Origin: Capra hircus
Taxonomy: Eukaryota; Chordata; Mammalia; Artiodactyla; Bovidae
DNA length: 64,000 nucleotides
NCBI RefSeq assembly: GCF_001704415.2
Contig: NC_030822.1
Span: 51,887,345 to 51,951,344 of the forward strand
Reading direction: 5' to 3'
Below the pieces are notes generated by a model that was given only the letters and a program-made list of their open reading frames with translations, was not told the origin of the DNA and made no database searches. Positions within the stretch are counted from its first letter, which is position 1; each line of letters starts with the position of its first letter. Both the position numbers and the translations under genes were made by a program. This document shows, in pieces, positions 43,715-54,985 of the stretch.

Positions 43715-43873
43715 GAATTTCACTGGTCACATGTCTCCTAGAGTAAAGACTTCATAACCCAGTCCCCCTTGCAGTGAAGTGTGGCTAAGTTTTACCCAGT
43801 GGCAGAAGTATTGTCTGGCAGCTTCCAGGAACCTTCCTTAAAATACAGCTGCCATGTATTCCCTTAGCCCTTT
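43715..43873 (+). mobile_element. ancient LTR, left part (MaLR-like)
   Basis: CCCAGTCCCCCTTGCAGTGA...GTGGCTAAGTTTTACCCAGTGG...CAGCTTCCAGGAACCTTCC has the layout of an old mammalian LTR. Split from 44048-44320 by a CHR SINE. No viral coding region is present. Confidence 0.5.
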
Positions 43874-44035
43874 TCTCCTTTTTTGCTTTATATTTTATTT
43901 AATTAATTTTTTAATATTTGGCTGCACCATGTCTTAGTTGCAGCATATGGATGTTTTTCCCCAACCAAAGATTGAACCCAGGCCCCTGCACTGGGAGTGC
44001 AAAGTCTTAACCACTGGACCACCAGGGAAGTCTCT
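43874..44035 (-). mobile_element. CHR-type SINE, short form
   Basis: Antisense; TTTAATATTTGGCTGCACCATG to CCACTGGACCACCAGGGAAG. Duplication CCTTAGCCCTTT (43862-43873) / CCTTAGCTCTTT (44036-44047), 11 of 12. Confidence 0.93.
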
Positions 44036-44047
44036 CCTTAGCTCTTT

Positions 44048-44320
44048 CCTTATTTACCCCTTTCTGCATGGAGCCACCCGGAACATGGCTGCGATGGTGG
44101 CCGTCTTGAATAGTGAAGACAAGGACATAGGGAGAACCAAAGAGCAAGCTGGAAGGATCGTGGAGTCCTAAGGAGTGTGTGGACCAAAGTTTCCATCTCT
44201 GACATTCCCCAACTGCTTCCAGATTTTCATGCAAGAGGAAAAATAAAGTCCTATCTTATATAAGACACTGATTTTTTTTTTAGTTACTTGTAGCTGAATC
44301 CAATCCCAACCAAAGTTCCA
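44048..44320 (+). mobile_element. ancient LTR, right part (MaLR-like)
   Basis: GAGGAAAAATAAAGTCCTATC carries the LTR polyadenylation signal; TTATATAAGACACTGATTTT and TTACTTGTAGCTGAATCC resemble the LTR end. Confidence 0.5.
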
Positions 44321-44474
44321 CCCCTCAGGCAGCTCAGCCCCTCCAGAGTCATGCTACTGCAGTCTTGACTGTTCCTAATTCAAATGGGTGAACAGAAAGA
44401 GGAGGTGCAGATTCTGCCCCCCAGCCTCCATCTGGCTAGAAATTTCTTGCTAGAGTAATAGCAGCAACCTATGT
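44321..44474. other. unique sequence
   Basis: No feature recognised. Confidence 0.35.
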
Positions 44475-44650
44475 GGTTCTCTATTATTTACGATGTGCTT
44501 CCTCAAACATGAGCTCATTAGAGTCTCTCAGAAACACTGACAGGTAGCCAGCACTGGTATTTCTATTTTCAAAGATAAGGAAACTCGGGCTGAGGAGTCT
44601 AAATATTTTGTACACATCCCACAGTTAATAAGGAGCAGAGTCAAGAAGTA
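44475..44650 (-). mobile_element. MIR SINE
   Basis: TTTTCAAAGATAAGGAAACTCGGGC and CATCCCACAGTTAATAAGGAGC are antisense MIR. Confidence 0.75.
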
Positions 44651-44849
44651 AATTTCCCAACTCCCAGCTCAAAGGTCTTTCTAGAATGCAGAGCTGCCAG
44701 TTGGCAGCTGGTCCTGAGCAGAAAGAAATGGGGAGATAGTGGGGCAAGTGCCCAGGATATTGGGGTACAGTGGGGGATAGGGCTGAGGGGTTGTTGTTTT
44801 TTGTAGAGTTTTTTGCTTTTGAAAAAATAGTGCTCTTAATTCCTGTAAA

Positions 44850-45240
44850 CATTTTCTTTTCATATTGTGGGGAAAAGCATACAGTATGAGATCTACCCTC
44901 TGTAAAACTTTTTAAGTATACATTAAAAAATTTTAAGCATAGCTACAAGCACAGCATCTCAGCAGCTCTCCAGAACTTTTTCATCTCGCATCACTGCAAC
45001 TTTATGTACATTGAGCAGCCGCTGTCTACTCCCCCTCCCCCAGCCCCTGGCAACCATCATTCTGCTCTCTGCTTCGATGACTTAGGCTATGTGAGATGCC
45101 TCATATATATGGAATCCTGTAGTATTTGTCCTTCTGTGACTGGTTGATTTCATTTAGCATAATGTCCTCAAGTTTCATCCATGTTGTCACATATGATAGT
45201 ATTTTCTTCTTTTTAAAGGCTGAATAATATTGATTCTATT
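44850..45240 (-). mobile_element. old L1, 3' untranslated region
   Basis: Sense on the minus strand, from GGCTGAATAATATTG's complement (45221-45235) down to TTGTGGGGAAAAGCATACAG; includes CATTTAGCATAATGTCCTCAAG. Pairs with the inverted stub at 45262-45345. Confidence 0.78.
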
Positions 45241-45261
45241 GTAGCAATGCTTAGCTTTTCT

Positions 45262-45345
45262 ATTCACACAATAGCCAAAATGTGGAAGCAACTTAAATAT
45301 CCACTAACAGATGAGCGGCTAATGAAAAGGCAGTGTATACATTCT
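45262..45345 (+). mobile_element. old L1, inverted ORF2-end stub
   Basis: ATTCACACAATAGCCAAAATG...AGCAACTTAAATATCCACTAAC...GCAGTGTATACA is the ORF2 end in sense. It stops just before the text at which the minus-strand piece begins, as expected of twin priming. Confidence 0.72.
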
Positions 45346-45629
45346 CTGGGGACTGTGTAACCAAGCCCAGAGGGCACATCAGACTCCTGAACGGAGCACC
45401 CTCTCCTGCTTCTAGGTTACCACAGGGCAGAGAGAACTTCCAAGGATACCTGAGGGGGATTTCAGCCAGAGGTTCATCCAAGTGTTTGTCATTTACGGGA
45501 AGGCATCTTGCTAGATATTGCTAGAGAAACAACACATTGAGTAGGGTGAGAATATAATTTGCAATGCAAGGCAGGAAGCAACTTGTGCCGTTGAAGAGGT
45601 AAAGACAACATTCAGAGCCATCCAGCTGA
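45346..45629. other. unique sequence
   Basis: No feature recognised. Confidence 0.35.
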
Positions 45630-46350
45630 GCCAGTATCTTTTGTCCACTGTGTGACAGGCTCTGGACTAGGCACTGGGAACTTGGAGGTGAAAAGACAAC
45701 ACAGCTCCTGCCCCCGGACTTTCCATCTAAAGAGCCAATGGATCTCAGAGGAGGCAGCTTTGAAGACTAGGAAATACTTGAACGTGTGGAGATAGGTCTA
45801 GAGTAAGAGATGCAAAGACAAGGACAACTGTACAGAAGTCAAAGAAGGATAAGAACTTCCGAATCAGTATGAGCCCAACAATTCGAAGTTGCCTACACCA
45901 AATGCCCAAGGCTGTATCAGGGACAGTGCACGCCATCAGAGTGCTGGAAGTAGAGATTGGAGTGGTCAAGGAGGGCTTCCTGGAGGAGGTGAGACTGGGC
46001 TTTACTGAATGGGTAGGATGTGAATAGGTGGAAAGGAAGAGAGAAGGTTTTTCCAGTGTTTGAGCAGACAATGAAATGTACAGGCTGGTGACAGTAGAGG
46101 GAGGAAAGACTCATGTGGCCTCAGCCAAGGAATCAACTGGCAGCAACAGTCAGGTCTTGAGCACCAGGCAAAGGAGCTTGGGCCTTATTTCCTAGGTAGT
46201 GGGGACCGTTGGAAATGTGCTTTGTGCACAGGAGGGTCGTGATCAAAGTGGTATCTAAGCTTCAAGAGGCCTTTGGCAGGGTGTCGGGGAGGACTAGCGA
46301 GGGGACAGTGGGGTGACAGTCTAGGAGGCTAGGGATGTGGCAGCAGGGCT
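45630..46350 (-). mobile_element. L2 LINE, 3' part
   Basis: CTCTGGACTAGGCACTGGGAAC...CACAGCTCCTGCCCCCGG, then GTCAAGGAGGGCTTCCTGGAGGAG and GGGTCGTGATCAAAGTGG, antisense L2 in order. Confidence 0.7.
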
Positions 46351-46959
46351 GGGTATTAAAGACAGCAGGAAGGAGGCTCCCTCAGGCCCCAGGCGTCCCC
46401 ATCAGAGAGGACATCGCCCCTGGTCAGACAGCTTCCAGAAACTAGCCCAGCCTTTAGAATACTTGGCTGTCAGCACTCAGCAGCCCCCACCCAATGGGGA
46501 GCTGGCATCACCCTAGCACACCATGGTCCTGCCACTTAGGCACTCCCCTTGCAATCACCCCAGCAAGCAGGCTGCTAGAGAGCTCCTGCAGGAGAGACCA
46601 AGGCCTTCTAGGGTTCCTGCCCAACACTAGGGGGCCGAGCAAAGCTCACAGGCCAGGCCCATGAGAGGTCAGGAAGGAGGGGCGTCTCCTGAGAGGGGCA
46701 GGGAGAGACAGCCACGTCCCCTCTCTAAGGCGCAATCATTCCAGTGCTCCTGCCACCCGTCTAACTCCTATCTCCACCCTGGGCTCAGCAGAAGAGTCTG
46801 TTTCTGGTTGTAAAAAGGCAAGATGCAAACAAGCCAAGAGTGGCTGCCAAGAGAAGTGGCCCATCCGTCTCTGCCAGGAGTCCGTGCGGAGAGCACTAAG
46901 GACGGGCTGCCCCCAGTGATGGATGGTGTTTCCAGAGGTTATTAACTGAGCTGGACTTG
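46351..46959. other. unique GC-rich sequence
   Basis: No gene or repeat recognised. Confidence 0.45.
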
Positions 46960-47105
46960 GCCTTTGGGGTTGATCTATGATCCGGGGACAGTTTTAAAGT
47001 ATGTGGCTTTCTGGCGCTGGATTATCGAAAGGAGTTAAAATTGAAGTAGTCACTCAAAGTGCTGCCATCTGTCACAAGTTGCTGGCGGGGCTTCTCCAGG
47101 TGGGA
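46960..47105. promoter_or_regulatory. candidate conserved non-coding block
   Basis: Repeat-free, with GATCTATGATCCGGGGACAG, TTCTGGCGCTGGATTATCGA and GAGTTAAAATTGAAGTAG; CpGs retained. Homeodomain-like TTAAAATTGA. Untested. Confidence 0.32.
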
Positions 47106-47227
47106 CAGGAAGGCAGGCACTGTGCCTTAGCCCCTTAGACCCAGCTCCTTCTCTGCAGAATGGACGCTCCCGTCACCCTTTCTCCTAGGGATGCAGGCAG
47201 CTGATAATTTGCCCTAAGAGAAAAAGG
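47106..47227. other. unique sequence
   Basis: No feature recognised. Confidence 0.35.
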
Positions 47228-47447
47228 GGCTTCCTCAGTGGCTCAGCAGTAAAGAATCCACCAGCAGGGCAGAAGAGGCAGGGAACATGGATTCAATCCT
47301 TAGGTGGGAAAGATCCCCTGGAGGAGGCCATGACAAGCCACTCCAGTATTCTTGCCTGGGAAATGCCATGGGCAGAGGAGCCTGGTGGGCTACAGTCCAT
47401 GGAGTCGCAGAGTCAGACATGACTGAAGTGGCTGAGCACACACACAA
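47228..47447 (+). mobile_element. Bov-tA SINE
   Basis: GGCTTCCTCAGTGGCTCAGC head, short CACACACACA tail. Possible duplication around AGAAAAAGGGG / AGAAAAGGGTGG. Confidence 0.94.
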
Positions 47448-47569
47448 GCAGAAAAGGGTGGAAACTTGGCAGGGAAGACAGAGTGTGTGTCTCAAGCCCA
47501 GTGTTCAGAGGGCACAGTCGTCATCTTAGCATCACAGTTTTCCTCTGACGGATAAAGTCATTGCTGGTG
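47448..47569. other. unique sequence
   Basis: No feature recognised. Confidence 0.35.
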
Positions 47570-47770
47570 TTACTAGTGAGCATATGCTGAGAACCTGTCA
47601 CGGGTCAGCCCTGTATGAGCGCATCAAATCCTGACTGACACAAACTGATGCCACAGAGCAGATACTATTCCTATCATTTTACAGAGGAGGAAGCCAAGGC
47701 TGGAAGTGAGGGTGGAGGAACTTGGCCACAGTCCCGTCAAGAGAAGATATAGCCAGGACTCCCAGTGAGG
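47570..47770 (-). mobile_element. MIR SINE
   Basis: CATATGCTGAGAACCTGTCA...ATCATTTTACAGAGGAGGAAGCC...GGAACTTGGCCACAGTCC, antisense MIR nearly end to end. Confidence 0.8.
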
Positions 47771-48574
47771 GGTCTGGTTATGGAGCCTGGACCCTTAGAC
47801 TCCCTACTGACAACTCAAGTTGTTCAGATTAAGGGACTGGAGGGGTGGACGGGACCTCGAGCCATTTTAACCCCCTTCCTGGCTTGCACCAGTTCCTGAC
47901 ACAGGCTGTGCCCTGGGGTGAGGATGGAGGCAGCTTTAACTGCTCCATAACCTCCACTGGTCTCCATATCTCATCGATAATATGTGTTCTCTGGTGTGAG
48001 CAACTGACATTTTTCAGTCTTCTGTAAAGCATGTGAATAAGAGTGTTTCTTAAAAAAAAAACGCAAACACACTATGTTGTAGATTTATAACAATCTCTGT
48101 AAAACAGCGCACATTGCTTGAGATGCATGTGTAGCTTTGAGACAAGTGGTCCAGCCCTCCCCACCCCAGCCCCCAGCTTAACGAGGTGACCACCCCAAAG
48201 CCCCTTCCATGGAGACTCTGGGTGGGAGCTTATGGACCACACTCCTGCCCTTTGGGAGGAAGAGCAGCTCAGGAGCAGCCACTACTTCCTCTCACTGTGC
48301 TGATGGCTACCTCTCTGAGCCTCTCGGCCCCTGCTTCACAACACGAAATGCTCTCTTGAGGTGGTTTATTCCCCATCTCCCCATCTTGCGGTGATCTCAG
48401 CTCTATGTCTTGAGCACGCTTCCCTGTGCTCCGCACAGGACAATAAATAGTCCAATGAATGTCCGATGGTGGCCCACCCTCCCGTCTCTTCTCTTGTTGA
48501 TTCCACCCTGAGTCTCTGAGTTCTCTTCCTCTACTGCTCCAGCTCTGCTCTCTTCTTCCATTCCTTCCCATCTT
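47771..48574. other. unique sequence, no gene seen
   Basis: Contains an A11 run at about 48051-48061; otherwise unassigned. Confidence 0.45.
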
Positions 48575-48772
48575 CTCTCTTTTTAAAATATTTATTTTTT
48601 TCACTGTGACAGGTCTTAGTTGTAGCATGTGGGATCTTTACTCTTTGTTGCAACACACAGAATCCTTAGTCGGGGCATATAGGAACAAGTGTACTGTTCA
48701 GAGACTGAGCTCAGGCCCCCTGCATTGGAAGCTTTCAGTCTTAGACACTGGACCACCGGGGAATGCCCTGCC
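48575..48772 (-). mobile_element. CHR-type SINE
   Basis: Antisense; TCTTAGTTGTAGCATGTGGG, CAGGCCCCCTGCATTGGAAG and head CACTGGACCACCGGGGAATG. Confidence 0.9.
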
Positions 48773-49089
48773 GGCCTCACTCCCTCTCTTTCTCCTCCTG
48801 TCTGTTCCTAGCTCCTCTTTCACCTCCTGCTCCAAGTCTTTCCTCCCATCTTCCTGCCTGATTTGGTCCTGAGATGACTATTTGGTCAAGATGATGAATG
48901 GGTCCTGAAAAAATGAGCCGTTGATTGGAGACATTCATTTTCAACTAATTTTCAAAATAAAAATTATAACGGCTTTGCCAAACAAACCCAGAGCAGGTTG
49001 AAAACAAATTAGAAAACTTTAGAAAGACGAAAGGGACACGGAATTGAAAACTTCCAGATCTTTTCTCTTATGAGTTTCTTTTACTGTTT
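48773..49089. other. unique sequence
   Basis: No feature recognised. Confidence 0.4.
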
Positions 49090-49735
49090 TGTTTTAAGTT
49101 GTTTATGCTTTTTATCTTATTACAAAAAAATACACATTAGAGAAAATACAGACAAGTGAAAAGAGCGTAAGGAACAATTATCAACCTACCCATTCAGACA
49201 CAATCACTCAGAGCGCTTTGGTATATGCATTTCTGAATTCTGTGTGTGCGTGTGTGTATTCAGGCAAATTTTACCACTTCCCAAAGAAAGTTCCAGAACT
49301 TTAGTCCCTTGTGTTATAAAACAAGAACATTAATAGCAACAACAAACCTGGTCAAAATCTGAAAAATATTACATATTGTATTTTCTTACTGGAGCTTCTT
49401 AGCATTCATTATAATGAATATTCAGTGTGACAGTCATCACAAATGAATTGCAAGCTCTTGAGAGACACACAGTTTAAAAACCTATTTAACTTTGTTGTTT
49501 TCTAAACTCTTCGACACCAGAGTTTCCTTTAGCAGCTATTAATATGTGTTTCTGAGAAAACGTTTTGCCAAATAATGAGAGATAAATATCTATATGTCAT
49601 CAGATCTAGTTTACAAGGATAAAGTATTATTGTATATTCGGTTTTGTAATACTAGATATTTTCCGACTAATCTCTGTTATTGGGTATTTAGGTTGTTTTT
49701 GACTTTTTATCACCATTTATGTTATCCTAAAGTTG
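49090..49735 (-). mobile_element. probable old L1 3' untranslated region
   Basis: TTATTACAAAAAAATACACATT, GAAAATACAGACAAGTGAAAAG and GGGTATTTAGGTTGTTTTTGAC resemble antisense L1ME 3' text. Highly diverged, with intervening unmatched DNA. Confidence 0.5.
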
Positions 49736-49894
49736 TGCAGAGCAGGAAGAACAGGCTGAATGCAAATTAGAAATAAAAGACACAAAAGAAAATAACTCAA
49801 ATTCTGAAAAGCAGATAAAAATGTTTAAAAACATAGAAAGACTGCAAGACTATCCCCATGGTACAGCAACATCTCCAGTCTAGGTATAAAAGCG
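49736..49894. other. unique sequence
   Basis: No feature recognised. Confidence 0.35.
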
Positions 49895-50320
49895 TAGCCA
49901 CTGGTGTAACCAGGATTTACGGAGCACCCACTATGCCCCAGGCTGTACAGAGGGTTCTGGGGTTGCAGTAAGTCAGCTGGACAAATGCTGTTCCTGTGGG
50001 GATCACGTGCAAGTGAAGGAAACAGAGAAAACTGATTCAACAGTGGCAGGAGATGAGTGCATTACAGCAGTCAGGGGAGAGGGATGGCATGGTGGGGCCG
50101 ATTTAAATGAGGGTTCCAAAAGAGGCCTGGCAGAGAGGGTGATATTCCCACAGAGGCCTCGAGGAATGTGAGGGAGCAGGCTGCATCAAGGCGAGGAGCG
50201 GCCCAGGCAGGTCGAGGGCGGGTGCAGAGGCGCTGAGTCTGGCCCTGTTGCCTCAGACACGCGGTAGTCCTAGGGCCCCTGGGAGCCATGATGGGGAGGG
50301 GCTTGTCCGGAGATGCTGCT
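49895..50320 (-). mobile_element. L2 LINE, 3' part
   Basis: GGAGCACCCACTATGCCCCAGGC...GGTTGCAGTAAGTCAGCTGG...CCACAGAGGCCTCGAGG, antisense L2. Confidence 0.68.
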
Positions 50321-51119
50321 ATCATGGCAGGGAGGTGGGGGCCAAGCTTGAGCCTCTTTATTGCAGGGAGAGAAAGGAGCCCATCCAGGGCACCCCAAAC
50401 TGCTAGGGAGTAAGAACAGTTATATTTGACCAGTTTAATTGTTTTAACCAGATTTTTGTTAGTATCCACACGCTTTCAGCTCAACAACCCGCTGTTCCTC
50501 CCCAGCTCCTCACTCTTCCCCTCAAAGGCCAAGGATGCTGTCTCCAGGCTAAGTGCCTGAGATCAAGCCCCCCCCTGCCCTGCAAGCTGCTCTGGTGAGC
50601 CCAGGTTCCGGTTCCTCTGTCTGCTCTGGAGGGGCGGTTCCAGCCCATGACACCAGCTCTGAGCTGGGATCAGGGAGAGAGAAGGGGCTGGTCCTAGGAG
50701 GAGGGCAGAGCCCACAGGAAATACCTGAGTCTAGGAGATCTGCCAAGCAAATCCTCCCAAATGGACCCGGCTTTTCTGCAAGGTGTGTGAGAACAGCAGA
50801 CAGGAGGAGGCAGAGGCAGATCCAGACAGGTCGAACCCACAACATAAATATAGGAAGACAGAGGCAAAACATGGGAAAATAGCAAGGGAGGCAATGGCAG
50901 GAAAGGAGGTGCAGACACTGAGAGACACGCAGAAGCAGATAATGCGGAAGGAAACAGAAGCCGGGATACAGGTAGAGCAAGGCGAGGATGGGTGAGCGGA
51001 CCACGGGGCTCCACCATGGGAGGGACACAGGGGTGGGAGGCAGACATCCTTCAGACCCTGAAGAAATCTAAAGAGCATAGAGGTGGCCTTAAGACAAAGG
51101 CGGCTTCACGAGGTCAAGG
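50321..51119. other. unique sequence, purine-rich middle
   Basis: 50780-51000 is purine-rich on the plus strand, which produces several overlapping hydrophobic minus-strand frames; none is credible as a gene. Confidence 0.45.
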
Positions 51120-51310
51120 AGCCAAACTCCGCATGTTCACATCTGGGTTCTACGACTTCAAGGCTGTGTGATGCTGGGCCAGTTCTATCACTTCTCTGAA
51201 ACTATTTCCTCCTGTTTAAAATGGACAGAACATTAGTTGTATGTGGTTCAAATGAGTTAAAGCGTGGGCCACTGAGCACACCGACTAGCACACAGTGAGC
51301 ATTAACGTGC
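51120..51310 (+). mobile_element. MIR SINE
   Basis: ACATCTGGGTTCTACGACTTC, TGATGCTGGGCCAGTTCTATC, CACTGAGCACACCGACTAGCAC, sense MIR. Confidence 0.72.
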
Positions 51311-52373
51311 ATAGTGATAACTGTCCATGGGTGGTATTATCACTCGCTGGCCCCCCTCGCCCCAAGCGAGGGGCAAGTGAACAGGAAACCCGTGACCAAG
51401 GGCCTGTCCTCTTGCAGTGTGAGTGCACCCGGCGCTGGATGCTCTCCCAGCTCCCTCTGGTTCACACTCCAGATTGGCTCTGACAGGTACACGACTTAAA
51501 TACCAGCACCAAAAGCAGCCTCTAGCATCCTCGAGGCAAGCCGCACCAGGTGCCCACCTCCTGGGTGCAGGATGCCTAGGGGCACAGGGTGCCAACCAAT
51601 TTCCTCCCGGGTCCCTCAGCCTCTAGCCCGCCCCCATCCCTGCCCACAGCTGCCCTGCTCATAGCTCTGCACGCCTTCAGCCAGTGCTGGGGTGGAGAAG
51701 GTCCAGGCAGACCTAAGGATGTGGCCTTGGGTGCCTGGACCTGGCCAGGCCCTGGCCTGTACAACCCTCCCATTCCCCAGGCTGGGATTACTCGTTCCAC
51801 CTTCCTACCCTTCCCCCTCCAGCAGTAGGTTCTGCCAGGAGCCCAAGTCTGGCCTTAGGGCTGGATGATCTTGGCAGTTCTGGCCTGATGTTTACACCAC
51901 TAGGGTCCCCAGGGCCGGTCTGCATAGCCCATGGGACTGATAAGGTAGGATCTGCTTTGCTCCTTAATCTGCTTCGTTCAAGGCCTTATCTTTCTGGCCT
52001 CCCTGATACCTTGGCCTTTCCAGGCTTGGATCTCTGTCCTGCTAGTGTCAGGCCCCCTCCGCATGGCTAAGATCCTGCTATCAGCAGCAGACCGCTCCGA
52101 GCCTGTCTGCTGCCCCCTCTGTCATTCTGCCCACCCGTCAGGATTTCTGTTACTCTGTCTTACATGGTGACCACTCAGGCTTGAACATTGTCCCTCTGGC
52201 TGCCACCCCATCTTCCCTGAGCTCCTGCAGCTGGCTGTAACAGTCTTCCTTCACCCACCCTTGGGGTGCCTCATCCCTGACCTTAACCCTGTCCTGCTGC
52301 CTCGAATAGAATCCAGCCCCTCTGGGACCTGCCAGCATCTCAGCCTTTACAGTTCCAGTGGCTTGAAGATTTG
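51311..52373. other. unique GC-rich sequence, no gene seen
   Basis: Competing short frames on both strands; no motif. Confidence 0.45.
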
Positions 52374-52605
52374 ACATTTCCCCAGGTGGCATTAGTGGTA
52401 AAAAAAAAAAAAAAAACAACTCCCTGCCAATGCAGGAGACATAAGAGATGCGGGTTTGATCCCTGGGCTGGGAAGATCCCCTGGAGGAGGGCATGGCAAC
52501 CCACTCCAGTACTCTTGCCTGGAGAATCCCATGGACAGAGGAGCCTAGAGGGTGGTAGTCCATAGAGCTGCAAGGAGTTGGACCCGACTGAAGTGACTTA
52601 GCACA
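52374..52605 (+). mobile_element. Bov-tA SINE with A17 run in the head
   Basis: CATTTCCCCAGGTGGCATTAG head; an A17 homopolymer at 52400-52416 sits between A and B boxes; body and GACCCGACTGAAGTGACTTAG end are normal. Confidence 0.94.
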
Positions 52606-53519
52606 CAAGCTTCAGTTTCCCTACCCAAGTTGGGGAAGACTCTGCCCTGTCTGCTACCAGGATGGACGGAGGGGGGACCATAAGTCCTGATCAGGGACAC
52701 AGGGAGTCCTGTGCTTTGCACACGTTCTCATGAGCCCTACCCTGTGAGTCGGCTTCCGGTTCTGTCTGCGCAGGATAAGCTGGCTGATATGAATGCGCTC
52801 AACTTTCAGCCTCTCATCCAAATCGTAAGTTCTCTTCCAACAGGTCTCTCCATAACAGATCTGGGTTCCAGGCCTTCATCTTCCTCCTTCAGTTTGGACA
52901 GTCAGGTCTGTCCCAGCTCCTCACAGGATAAGAGGTTCCTGTCCTCAACACCCCAGACTCAAGAACCCAGGCACAAAATCAATCAAATTCCACCCATGTT
53001 TGTCCCTCTGCACGTTCCGCTTTCTCTTTCCATCTCCCTGCCTGTCTCTTTCTCTGCTTCTCCCTTGGTCTTCCTGCTCTCTCTCCTGCGTTGCTGTGTT
53101 GTTAAGTATTTCCACCGTCAGCACTTGCCGAGTTGAAAGTTCTTCCACTTGTGCAGCGAGCCGCGTGGGCAGGCTGGGTAATGTCTGTTTTACCCTCTCA
53201 GTAATGAATCCCATCTTCTTCCCTTCGCGGTGATGGTTATTGATTCTGTCTTGACACCTTGGTTTGTTTTCTGCCGGCTCCTGCCTTCCCTTCATCTTGC
53301 TGTGGCCATTTCTCCTCTCTTATCTGTAATTTCCTCTCCTGTTACAGCTGTCTCCCTCCTGGGCTGGCTCAGCACTGAGGCTGGGGTTTGTATTAACTTG
53401 GTGGTACAGTTCCATCAGGCCTTCCCTGAAGTGGTGGGTTTGGGTGGTGGCCGTGAATAGGTCAATAACAATGGTGGGAGCAGGAAGAAGAGAGCTGGAG
53501 CCAGACCTTCCTCCTGTTG
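52606..53519. other. unique sequence, no gene seen
   Basis: Pyrimidine-rich around 52990-53120. A 141-codon frame (52711-53136) is serine/proline/leucine-rich low complexity; not credible. Confidence 0.42.
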
Positions 53520-53722
53520 GTTGTTTTAAAGCAGAACTTGGATCATGGTGCCCACCTCCACTTGGAAAACTCCTGTAGCTGCCCGGGACCCACAGACAAA
53601 GGATATAATGTTCAGCTGCGGAATAAAGTCCTTTGAAAACTTAACCCCATCTGTGCTCCCAGCCTCACCTCTCAGAACCAAAAACTTTACACTCTAAACA
53701 CACCAAACTGGCTATTTACTAT
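53520..53722 (+). mobile_element. L2 LINE fragment
   Basis: GCAGAACTTGGATCATGGTGCCC...GAATAAAGTCCTTTGAAAACTTAACCCC, diverged sense L2 just left of a SINE. Confidence 0.55.
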
Positions 53723-53730
53723 TCCCTCTT

Positions 53731-53940
53731 GGGCTTCCCTGGTGGCTCAGAGGTTAAAGCGTCTGCCTGCAATGCAGGAGACCTGGGTTCGATCCCTAGG
53801 TCGGGAAGATCCCCTGGAGAAGGAAATGGCAGCCCACTCCAGTGTTCTTGCCTGGAGAGTCCCATGGACAGAGGAGCTTGATGGGCTACAGTCCATGGGG
53901 TCACAAAGAGTCGGACACGACTAAGCGACTGACCTTCACA
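53731..53940 (+). mobile_element. Bov-tA SINE, near consensus
   Basis: The least diverged SINE here: GGGCTTCCCTGGTGGCTCAG head, intact B box GGTTCGATCCC at 53786-53796, GAGTCGGACACGACTAAGCG end. Probably the youngest insertion in the window. Confidence 0.97.
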
Positions 53941-54309
53941 CTTCTAGGTCTGTGATCCCCCAGGGAAGGGAGCTCATCTGGCAGGCAAAGGAGGCAAAAT
54001 TAGGGATCCATGAGCCATCTTAGGGTATTTCGACCAGAACAAGAGAAGGAGAAGACTCACGTCCTTGATCCCTAGCCCTGGGGGCCCTGTGGGTGGAGCT
54101 CTAGGACTTCCCCAGGGAGAGGCATCAGGAACCTTTGTGAATCTCCTCATCCTCATCAGCGGCCCCAGAAGGAGGATGATAGATGATGAGGAAGCTAATG
54201 GGTTTTGCCTGGCATTGGGAGGACACGACCCTGGAAGAACAGAAGGATCATCCTTTGTGAGCCTGACCACATGGCACACACCCTCATCACACCTAGGGCA
54301 GAACATGAT
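53941..54309. other. unique sequence
   Basis: No feature recognised. Confidence 0.4.
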
Positions 54310-54420
54310 GCCGGAGACTCACGCCCTTTTGGCAGACAAGGAAGCTGAGGATAAACATTCAAGGTCATTTGCCCAAAGTCCCACAGCTGGTAGGAGACTA
54401 CTGGAATCTAATCCCAGATT
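54310..54420 (-). mobile_element. MIR SINE fragment
   Basis: GACAAGGAAGCTGAGGATAAAC and AGGTCATTTGCCCAAAGTCC are antisense MIR. Confidence 0.75.
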
Positions 54421-54519
54421 TTTCTGACTTCCTCATCCCCATTCCCTAGGCTTATGATCCTTAAGCCCGATGCCATCCCTACCCCAAGTATTTTCTCTTC
54501 CATGCTGTGACACTTGGCC

Positions 54520-54985
54520 TCCAAGATGGCCCCATTGATCCCCTTGAAATTAGACCTTATGTGGACCCTCCCCCACTGAATCGGGGCTGGACTATGTGGC
54601 AGAATACAGTAAGACTGGCAGCTCATGACTTCCAATTCTAGGTCATGACAGCCTTTCACCTTCAGTCTCTCGCGTGGCTCGCTCTGGGGGAAGCCGTCAC
54701 CATGCTAAGAGGATGCCCAAGCGGCCCTAGCTGAGAGCCCAGATGAGAGCAACCAGCTTGCCCGCCGTGTGAGAGAACCTCCTTAGAAACAGGGCCCTGG
54801 GCCAGTTCAGCCTCCAGATGAGAGCAACCGAGTGAGGGGCCCTGAACCAGAGCCACCCAACCTGGCTGCCCTCAGTATTGTACCCCCATGAGAGATGATT
54901 AACGATCAGTGTCGCTTTAAGTCACTGTGTTTTGAAATGATTTGTTACACAGCAACTGATAACTAATGCATCTGTCCTCAGAACA
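54520..54985 (+). mobile_element. MaLR-type LTR (MLT1-like)
   Basis: Sense solitary LTR: ends GCTTTAAGTCACTGTGTTTTG...TTTGTTACACAGCAACTGATAACTAATGC, with the internal GATGAGAGCAACCAGCTTGC text. GATGAGAGCAACC is repeated at about 54743 and 54818. No internal proviral region. Confidence 0.75.

Noticed and set aside
50549..51078. Hydrophobic 115-159-codon minus-strand frames resembling membrane proteins
   Set aside because: The plus strand is purine-rich here, so the minus strand yields Leu/Ser/Phe/Cys-rich translations in every frame.
53731..53800. tRNA-like A and B boxes, also in the other Bov-tA and CHR copies
   Set aside because: These are the tRNA-derived heads of SINEs, with SINE bodies attached and no cloverleaf 3' half.
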